Source of the DNA: Malachius bipustulatus
Lineage: Eukaryota; Arthropoda; Insecta; Coleoptera; Melyridae
Length of the DNA: 64,000 nt
Direction of reading: 5' to 3'
Assembly (NCBI GenBank): GCA_910589415.1
Contig: OU342630.1
Span: 88,904,186-88,968,185, forward strand
The notes below the pieces were generated by a model. That model did no database searches. It was not told where the DNA came from and worked only from the letters and a program-made list of their open reading frames with translations. A program made the position numbers and the translations under genes. The stretch's first letter is position 1. Each line of letters opens with the position of its first letter. This document shows, one piece after another, positions 57,401 to 64,000 of the stretch.

Positions 57401-60400
57401 ACTATCAAATAAAATTAGCAAATAAAAGAGACAGGATCGAGACATCCAGGAATGCTCTAGAACTACACATTCTAAAACCGAGTGCTAATAAGCACTCCAC
57501 GTGACCGAATCAATATGCTGAACAAAAGCAAAAAACAATCTGTTGTCAAACATAATGCCCTACTCATTGAACACATCACAACGCTCTACCATTTTACAGT
57601 CTATCTTATAGCCGTGTTAGGTTGCTCCTCTTTGCTATGCCATAATCCTGCATTTTGACAAATTGAAGGATAATTTATTTGTTTCGCACCAAGAGTGGTC
57701 CCTTGACAGGTCGTCTTGCAGTCTTTGGCAGTCAGTCAAGGAAAACGTACTGCAGACTAAATTTTGAAATCATCTGCATATTGTAGATTCCCGCACTGGA
57801 TGACCTAAGCAACATCACTAACAAAAATAATAAATAGCAAGCGTCCTAGGAAGATCCTTGAGGCAGATCTGAAGTAGGAAGTAGGACACATTTCAAAAGA
57901 GTAGAATCCATGATATCGAACACATGAGGAGAGATCAGATAAATAGGATCTAAAAAATTCTAGAAAACATTCTTGAAAAGGTCCGTGAAGATCACATCCA
58001 CCTGACCACCCCGATCAAGCTCCACTGATATAAATTGTGTCATGCTCACCAGGTCAGTCTATCCTTACAGGCCTTCAACGCAACGCACACAACACCTCCT
58101 CTTCAGTAATCACAGGAACGTTAATTAAGGGGACATCACATGTAGAGACAAAGGCAAGTCAACGCCAGGATTAAAACTAGACGAAGCTACAAAAGCAGAC
58201 TGGAAATAATTTGCAAAAGCATCAACAATTGACTGCTGGTCGTTGAGATCCATGGACTCATATTTCATAGCATTGGGTATGGATGATGTTGAAACAGGAC
58301 CAGAAACAATGAAGATCGGACTTTATTCCCGCTCTCACCCTCTCAATATATCCCCTATCTTTCTTGACACTTGCTCGAAGTTGTCTGAAGAGTTCCCGGC
58401 ACGCATTGTTGTGACTAGTTCTATAAGTATGCCATGCCCGCGATTTCTATTTTATTTTGTTTAGGATTATTGACCTGCTGGTATACCAAACCATATATGC
58501 ACATCTTGAAGAAGTTTTTGATATATTTCTCGAGAAGACATCATCCAAACAGTCATAGAAGTCAGAGGATGCCAAATTTAAATCCCTTAAACTCAGCAGA
58601 CCTGACCTATCAATGCCACATAGATCATTGTATAGTAGTACGAGAGCCCACGACCAAAATTTTTGTCTCATAGCAATACGACAAAAACCGCATCAAATTA
58701 ATAGATTCGATTATCCTGAACCCGAAAATCGCAATATCAGAAATTTTCCGTGTATCGTCTGACCTGACCAAATTTTCAAAAATGTCAAAAAATTTTACCA
58801 AACTGTATCATAGCAATCCGTCTGATTTTCAGAATATAGTTAAATGATAGCTCTAAGATATAGAAAATACGTTTTTCAGACGCCACTAGCGTAGCGTGTA
58901 CCCGGGAGACCACTTTAAAAAATTAGAAATGAGACAAAAAAAAGTATCATAGCAAAACGTCTGAAAATGATTTTCACGAGTGAATTTGGGTCAGTGTATG
59001 TGAAAGAATCATTTTTCAGAAAAAAAACGTGAGCACGTTAAATTTTGAGACCGTTTTGAAAACGTTAAGAAATTTTACCGATCGGTAACATAGCAATTCG
59101 TCTGAAAATTGTTAGACGTGATAAAATAAGTTGTCTATATGTAGAAAAAATTTATATCAGACAAATTCAATGTAGCACCTTACTAATCAGACAACTGTTC
59201 GATACTCCGAAATCATTCAAAAATCGTATTGAGGCGATTGAAGTCTCAGTTACAAGCCAATGAATAAGTTGCGACCAGTAAATTATTTGATGATGATTAA
59301 TAAAGAGCTTACCCGAAACCGTCGAACGGAAGTTGAAGGACTTCAATAAATTGCACAAAAGGAAATTGGGATAAAGTTAAAAAAAATACTGTTTATTTGA
59401 AGATACAAGATGCGAGATGTGTGTGTGTTTTTAGTCACTGTCGGACGCATAATCATCATCGTCATCATCGAAATCACTTTCCTGATCACGATCAGGATCT
59501 TCAATGTCATCGTCTAAAAAATAAAAATCATTAGTCAAGATCACTCATTTCTTTATATAAATGCTGCAGTAAAAGTCATGTTAACTATACCTTTTGATTC
59601 TTCGTCCAAAATAACAACGCTCAATTCTGGTAGTTGGTTACCGGAGAACCACGAAAAGTGCAAACGTCCCTCATTTTCATACCATCCGAAATCTGTGGGG
59701 TTTAGATCGGTAGGATTTTTCATGTGGGCGTTGCTCCATATTTGTGCAATATATTTCGTCCGTAACAAATGCTGCTCCAATTCTGTTTTGCACGGCGGCA
59801 GATTGCAGGGATCGTAATTGGATAAAGTCCAGATTGAGAGTTGTGGAAGCATTGTCATTTTTCATTTTATAAGTTTTGTGAAAATTTTCAATCTAGCCTA
59901 ATCAACATCATTAATCTTTTTTTCGTTGTATTATCTGCACATGAATTCTTCTAAGACTTTGAATATATTTTCGGTATCAGAAGTATATATTTGCCTAAAT
60001 CAGCGAAAGCTTCTTGATATAGCATGTGCAGTTCTTGTGAAGTATTGTCAACGGGTTTTTCCCCTTGCGATATAATGAATTTTTCCCCTTGACTCCGGAA
60101 CTTTCTTTTCGTTTTTGGGATTATAGGCGACATCGGAAATGTCTGAAAACAGTATTTTGGTAATCCCGGAAGCCATACAAAAAGTTTAAAAAAAATTGAA
60201 CCGGGTTGCTATAATACAGTTCGGCTAAATTTTTTGACATTTTCAAAAATACGCTCAGGCCATATGCTACGCGCAAAATGTCTGAAAACAAACATTTTCG
60301 TCATAAAATGACAAAATCTATGTACATTTTCAATATCAGACGTAATACGATAATACCGTCTGCCTATTTTTTTTGACATAGCGGAAATGGCCTCCCACAC

Positions 60401-62557
60401 AATTGCTACACTTTTGACCGTTACCACCCATTTAGTAGGGTTCAGGATTATCTTATCTAACGACTTGATACGGTTTTGGCCATAAAACGATGATACATGG
60501 TTTTGGTCGTGGGCTCTCGTACTATAGGCTTCCTGATATTGTAAACCGGCCTGTGCCTCCACTATAATTTATTCTTTGCTATTTTTAGATATAGGTACCA
60601 CCAAATCTTAAGTTCTAAAGTTCAATAGTTTCTTATTATGATTGAAAACATGATTATATCGAACTAGATTCATGTATTTACAAAAGTTTCTGAGTGATAC
60701 AACACTCCTATACAATTTCACATCCTCATAAAAAAACTTCAAAAAGAAGTTCCGCGTCCAAAAGAAACTTGCTTATTTAGAAATCAAATAATAAAAAATA
60801 TGAAGTAGATAAATCTGTAGACCGTAGATAAATATGTTTAATTCTTTGAACAGCATTTCAAGTACAACATTTTCTATGTAGGTATGTATACAATTTTAAA
60901 GATGATATCAGGCAATATTCCCTTTCATTATTGTCAATACACTGCGCTATTTTTGAACTCGGAAGTATCGTTCAGCTCTTTCGAGCATATCAAAGGGTAT
61001 GTTCGACAGCTTGACGAATGATGTTCTTCAGGTGAGCCAGGATCAAAGGACGATCGTTATGAATAAGTGATTCTAGATATATCATAAATACAGTCTCAGG
61101 GGCTAAATCAACAGACAACTCAACAGCAGATGTTTGTGGGCAGAGTGATGAGGAGAACAGAAAGCTTCTCCAAATTTTTTGGAGTGACCTTGCTGTTCGT
61201 GGAAGCCCAGGTTTTTTTTTGTTCGCATAACCAGTTTTCCTGAAGTTTTTTACCCAGTAACGCGACTACAGAGCAACCATTATTTCAGGGCGTCAAATTC
61301 AAAAAAGCAAGTTGCTCCACCTCACCCTGTATAACATTCAAGAATACGAACTGATCCAAAAATTGATTTTAAAAAATTACAATAACAAAGTTGCTAAGAG
61401 ATTGAATTTGTTCGCCTTAATTAAATATTTGACGAAAACTTTTAAGTTAAAAAGTTTCTTACATCTACAGAGGCCTAAAATTCAATTCCCGTAACTTTCT
61501 TGGCAACATAAATTAGCTTTCAAACATTAGCATGTTCTCAATCATTTTTTGCGTCGTTTAGGTATGTTTGATGAATATACTTACTTATTAAGTTGTTGAA
61601 TTTTCAGTCGAACATGTATATTCGTTGCCTATCGAGCAGAGGCTAAATTGCAATTACATAATCAGCATTCAAACGGAAAAGAGTCAACTTGAAAACGAGA
61701 TGAAGAGTATACTCCAAGACCAGGCGCTTCTTAGGCAGAAGATATACGAACTTAGCATGATGGATCGAGATCTCATTAAATTACAGCAAGAATGCCAAGC
61801 TACTATTGAAAGCACTTCCACGGGTAATCAAACAAAGCATAATAATTCTGAAATTAAATTCTTATGGGTGCTCAGATATCAACTTAATATAAATCTTATC
61901 AGCCGCTCAATCATTACGCTGTGGCGTAGCAAAATTTCTTGCAGAGCTACATACAGGAGTTTTTAAATATGTAGATGTAAAAATAATTACTAAATCTCAG
62001 TTGTCTTTCCTCTATTGTTTGTTTAAATTTGTACACAAGAATTAATAATTTATTATATCAGAGCATAAGTATTTAATGGGGAAGGAAATTTTGTATTTCA
62101 TCTTCCGTTGGTATGAATTGTTTCTTTTTTTAATTCAGATTTTCAATATTTATTTTGATCTTTAACATTATCTAATTATGTTCAAGAATATATCATCAGT
62201 AGAATGCTAGAAGAAGTAAATATGGAAGCAGTTTCCCTTCTCCAAATTTCCCAGAAGTATAAAAAGAAATTGTCTAAACAGATGGCGAATCTTAGAGATG
62301 AAAATACGCATCTCATAAATATTCTTAAAAGATATAAAGAAAATCAATTCACTGAAGATATTTCGAAGAAGATAAGTGAAAAATTTGCACAATCCATGTT
62401 TGATGTGTTCAAAAATAATTTAAACGAGGAACACAACAAGTTGCAAAAAACGAAACTACACAGTGTGGAATATTACATAAATTGGAATCGGGAGTTGGGG
62501 GACCAGTTACACAAACTTAAAAAGGAGAATAGAAATCTGACTGGACTTCTAGATCAA
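54348..62557 (+). CDS. Multi-exon coiled-coil protein gene, family unknown
   Basis: Five exons join in phase: 54430-54495, 54615-54803, 54968-55340, 61608-61823 and 62187-62557, 1215 bp or 405 codons from the ATG at 54430 (27 more if the upstream frame counts). All introns are GT-AG (119 bp, 164 bp, 6.27 kb and 363 bp). The product is rich in heptads: LKSKISSLHEKMCTIDQRID in exon 3, EKSQLENEMKSILQDQALLR in exon 4, KYKKKLSKQMANLRDENTHL and LGDQLHKLKKENRNLTGLLD in exon 5. No catalytic motif, signal peptide or membrane segment is visible, so a structural or scaffold role, perhaps cytoskeletal or centrosomal, is only an inference. Exon 5 either splices at CAA|GTATGT or reads on 16 codons to TGA at 62606-62608, with AATAAA at 62796. 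If it splices, the gene continues past the window. Confidence 0.65.
54615..54803 (+). CDS. Coiled-coil protein gene, exon 2
   Basis: Acceptor aacgaatttcag (ends 54614) and donor AAGACA|GTAAGT. It encodes 63 residues, phase 0 at both ends, including SLFIILDQKNKIITEQQEQL and NQKRQLDYYLSKG. The longest open frame through exon 1 and intron 1 is accidental; the exon 1 junction needs the other frame. Confidence 0.65.
54968..55340 (+). CDS. Coiled-coil protein gene, exon 3
   Basis: Acceptor ttatttcaaag (ends 54967), 373 bp, phase 0 in and phase 1 out, donor AAATAG|GTATTT. It begins CSSKTLEENIPVSFAVNKFY and contains LKSKISSLHEKMCTIDQRID, NQQCMLGEIIYRLKNIEVV and LLNSTMSLSKELETYRI, a long predicted coiled coil followed by a less regular part. 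Confidence 0.65.
55397..56208. mobile_element. TIR element with CACTGAGAGTTGTCcGTTGT ends, in intron 3
   Basis: CACTGAGAGTTGTC at 55397 and its inverse ending 56208 form about 22-bp terminal repeats with TA on each side, and imperfect pairing continues outward (gtacatactctctgta / tacagagtatac). The 770-bp interior is not palindromic and has no transposase frame. It lies between exons 3 and 4 of the coiled-coil gene. Confidence 0.65.
56252..56483. mobile_element. 232-bp MITE, GTAAAATGGGGTAATTTGGGAC ends, in intron 3
   Basis: A perfect inverted repeat of about 24 bp (gtaaaatggggtaatttggg and inverse) encloses a non-coding core. The target duplication is not obvious. Confidence 0.75.
57050..58640 (-). 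pseudogene. Non-LTR retrotransposon remnant (CR1/Jockey-like), RT region, in intron 3
   Basis: Minus-strand blocks in family order from 58640 down: DFYDCLDDVFSRNISKTSSR and WYTSRSIILNKIKSRAWHTY (linker after the endonuclease), LRASVKKDRGYIERVRAGIK, SDLHCFWSCF, then MDLNDQQSIVDAFANYFQSA, GGQVDVIFTDLFKN, PQGSS.. and LQYADDFKI, the YADD polymerase box (about 57770). The C-terminal part HRRFLKYVFLRVNGVYPDR, DDRRICASMMFLHKIWSYKI is still open at 57054-57401. Frameshifts, stops and a deletion between the TDxSKA-like block and PQGSS make it non-functional. The endonuclease and 5' end are missing. Confidence 0.8.
58669..59110 (+). repeat. Subterminal repeat array, period about 140 bp
   Basis: Four copies of catagcaatncgtctga-like sequence start at 58669, 58809, 58948 and 59089. 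Units 2 and 4 are also preceded by aattttacc. Sequence between the motifs is only loosely similar, so the spacing is conserved better than the sequence. Confidence 0.75.
59392..59397 (-). terminator. Polyadenylation signal of the element-borne gene
   Basis: AATAAA on the minus strand, 34 bp after the TAA of the two-exon gene. Confidence 0.6.
59431..59858 (-). CDS. Two-exon gene for an acidic-tailed protein, carried by the TIR element
   Basis: Exon 1 is 59858-59591 and exon 2 is 59513-59431, joined across a 77-bp intron (AAAG|gtatag ... tttttattttttag|ACG), total 351 bp or 116 residues. Exon 1 encodes CNLPPCKTELEQHLLRTKYI, AQIWSNAHMKNPTDLNPTDF, GWYENEGRLHFSWFSGNQLP. Exon 2 encodes a strongly acidic end with DFDDDDDDYASDSD. 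The pattern LPPCxxELxQHxLRxxYIxxIW..GWxxxxGxLxxxWFxG resembles the C-terminal part of proteins that I recall as repeated in insect genomes and probably element-borne; the biochemical role is unknown to me. It lies in the TIR element inside intron 3 of the coiled-coil gene, on the opposite strand. A further upstream exon (60133-59951, MSPIIPKTKRKFRSQGEKFI) is possible but not joined. Confidence 0.55.
60525..61607. other. Remainder of intron 3, nothing recognised
   Basis: AT-rich intronic sequence. A ctcaccctgtataac near 61320 is a possible remnant of a CAGGGTG element end. The intron ends with tttgttgaattttcag-like sequence at 61607. Confidence 0.45.
61608..61823 (+). CDS. Coiled-coil protein gene, exon 4
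   Basis: Acceptor ttgaattttcag (ends 61607), 216 bp, phase 1 in and out, donor CCACGG|GTAATC. After the split Val codon it reads EHVYSLPIEQRLNCNYIISI, QTEKSQLENEMKSILQDQAL, LRQKIYELSMMDRDLIKLQQ, a clear heptad pattern. Phase agreement across a 6.3-kb intron supports the model. Confidence 0.65.
62187..62557 (+). CDS. Coiled-coil protein gene, exon 5
   Basis: The acceptor that keeps the frame is attatgttcaag (ends 62186); a nearby tatcatcag (62199) would bring a stop at once. 371 bp, ending CAA|GTATGT or reading on to TGA at 62606-62608. It contains EEVNMEAVSLLQISQKYKKK, LSKQMANLRDENTHLINILK and NRELGDQLHKLKKENRNLTG, lysine- and glutamate-rich coiled coil. Confidence 0.6.
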
Positions 62558-62619
62558 GTATGTTTAAAATTAAAATATCTAAAATCATTTATACTTCCGT
62601 TTCTATGATTCATTCCACG

Positions 62620-63840
62620 TTTACTAAGTATTTCCTGAATTATCTTCGGAAAAAAATTCAAGTCAGTAGGAGCAGGACTCGCGCACTCAGGGCTCCTTGC
62701 AGTCAATAGAAGAGAACAATCCTTACCTACCTATTATTTGTCGAGATCTGGTATTCTCAAAAGTTCATAGCCCGATGATAGTTTGAAAATAATTAAATAA
62801 ATGAGATGGGAGTATACAGTTTTTTAGAATTAGAGTAAGATGGAGATTGTTGATAACGTAAGTTTCGCAGTTTAGAGCATCGTTCGTACGATTCCATACA
62901 TAAGCGCGTATGTGCTCATGAAACTACAAACAGAGGCTAATATGATGGCGAACCGAGTAGTTAAGATTTGTTCATCATATAATCGTCAGTCATAGAATTA
63001 TGTGGTCAAATGTGGTCGCTTCGGGGCCAGCAAGGTAGGCAGAAGCAGACCATGAATACCATGATCGACCTTACTGCCAAAGGGCTTCGAGAAGTCCGTA
63101 AAGACATCGGTTCTAACGCCGGTCAAGTTGCTCAGAAACAAATCATGTTAAGAGGGTTAAAGACGAGTCCGAACAAGAGGATAGAGGGTGCGATTGTGTT
63201 TGTACTGAGGAGTATATGTAATTAAATAGTGTGTCGGTAAGAAATAAGTTAGCATCAGATAATTTGAATAGAAATGAACCAAATTCACAAAGATACAACC
63301 GAGACAAACCTCACAATTTTACCCAATTGCAATTCTGAAATTTGCGGTCTTATATTAGTCTTTCTGAATGCGGGTTCCGGATTATTCGAGAGCTTCCGAT
63401 TACAATTGCTCTAGAGTAATTTGAGGACGCTGAAATTCGAGACCTCTGGGATAGAGTTGCCTTTGCCGCATCCGCGGTAATAGAATATTCAATTTCGGAA
63501 TTAAAATCCGAATAAAATCCCAAGATTTCAGCCTTTAATAAATTTCTAGTATACAAATCACTAACAAATCAAATTGTAAATCCCCAGATTATAGCCGTGC
63601 AATCAAGATTTACGAGCAGAGTCTAAATGGAATTATCGGCGAGATTTAACACTTTTCGGAGCTTAAATTTAATACGATATACGAGCATTCGTCAAAAAGT
63701 TCCCTGCAAATCAATGAATTTATACTAAGCATGCGTATTAAAAATGTTACCGGTAACACAAAACTTGTCGGTATACCTTGAATCAGACATATATTTTAGT
63801 TAATAGGTTATTTTTTTAATATTCACCTTAGAAGGGGTAT
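62620..63840. other. Downstream stretch, no confident gene
   Basis: A plus-strand frame of 71 codons (63010-63225, including DLTAKGLREVRKDIGSNAGQ) has gene-like composition but no recognised family or reliable splice sites. The rest shows short frames only. Confidence 0.25.
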
Positions 63841-63848
63841 ATTTCAGG

Positions 63849-64000
63849 AATATTAAGACGTCTTCCAGCGGCGCGAGGCTTCGCAAACCTGGCTTGTGAC
63901 TCGCCATGTCACACGTCATGGGCATATCAATCATGGTATTTGCTTCGGTCCGATTCTAGGAGCAACGCAGGAGTCTCGGCTTGTAAATCCATTCTCACGA
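63849..64000 (+). CDS. Possible partial exon at the window edge
   Basis: After ggggtatatttcag (ends 63848) one frame stays open to the end: ILRRLPAARGFANLACDSPC then HTSWAYQSWYLLRSDSRSN, in a GC-richer stretch. It needs phase 2 bases to complete the first codon and does not match exon 5 directly. No family was recognised. Confidence 0.2.

Larger units (their letters stand above)
58638..60524. mobile_element. 1.9-kb TIR element with 140-bp-spaced subterminal repeats
   Basis: TAGTACGAGAGCCCACGACC (58636-58655) and its inverse ending at 60524 form the terminal repeats, continuing with ccaaaa. Inside the left end, catagcaa..cgtctga recurs at 58669, 58809, 58948 and 59089 (spacings 140, 139, 141). 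Inside the right end, aatgtctgaaaaca recurs at about 60139 and 60278, also 139 apart. The middle contains a small two-exon minus-strand gene (59431-59858). Regular subterminal motifs usually are transposase-binding sites. I cannot assign a superfamily from the ends alone. Confidence 0.65.

Noticed and set aside
59578..59865. Plus- and minus-strand overlapping frames around the acidic-tailed gene
   Set aside because: They are shadows of the spliced minus-strand gene, which has conserved-looking motifs and a good intron.
62199..62557. Exon 5 starting after tatcatcag at 62199
   Set aside because: With the phase of exon 4 this gives an immediate stop. The acceptor ending 62186 keeps the frame.
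1..64000. CRISPR array, operon or phage-like region
   Set aside because: No regularly spaced identical short repeats with unique spacers exist. The tandem arrays found are diverged mini- or macrosatellites and the genome is clearly eukaryotic.

Overview
The window is animal nuclear DNA, almost certainly from an insect. It is AT-rich, its exons are short and split by GT-AG introns, it carries tRNA-derived SINEs with poly(A) tails, and it is packed with Tc1/mariner-type, non-LTR and LTR element remnants. A hemipteran-like genome is my guess; nothing here proves the order. No bacterial operon, rRNA, true tRNA or CRISPR array is visible.

Layout. 1-36 kb is mostly intergenic or intronic DNA filled with elements. 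The dominant class is a set of long fold-back elements whose ends read CAGGGTG (or a close variant) and abut TA dinucleotides, at 1520-2449, 4154-5099, 14417-15326, 18276-19132, 26502-27298, 41253-41774 and 43963-44934, plus many half copies. One member (27971-30124) has two nearly identical 0.52-kb arms around a decayed transposase and suggests what the non-coding copies derive from. Two SINEs (7103-7353 and 17024-17296) share a tail but have different tRNA-like heads. A second decayed DDE transposase lies at 21620-22220, and a non-LTR remnant with RNase H at 30240-31400. A CpG-rich block (6430-7080) looks like a promoter with a first coding exon; 19470-20086 and 52705-52793 look like further 5' exons.

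The only complete, family-assignable gene is an intronless mitochondrial Hsp10 (GroES/Cpn10) reading frame at 36232-36543, with a TATA box upstream and an AATAAA signal downstream. 38-53 kb again holds elements, including one LTR with a primer-binding site (47400-48214), a short-period minisatellite and a threefold tandem array.

54.3-62.6 kb holds a split plus-strand gene for a coiled-coil protein. Five exons join in phase to 405 codons. One extra T just upstream separates an in-frame N-terminal extension. Its 6.3-kb third intron contains a TIR element, a 232-bp MITE, a CR1/Jockey-like non-LTR remnant and a 1.9-kb TIR element. That last element has 140-bp-spaced subterminal repeats and a small two-exon minus-strand gene with an acidic tail.

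The genes do not form a functional cluster. What ties the window together is transposon biology: autonomous remnants, their non-coding fold-back derivatives that swap modules, and insertions that enlarge the introns of host genes. All boundaries and identities were judged by eye.
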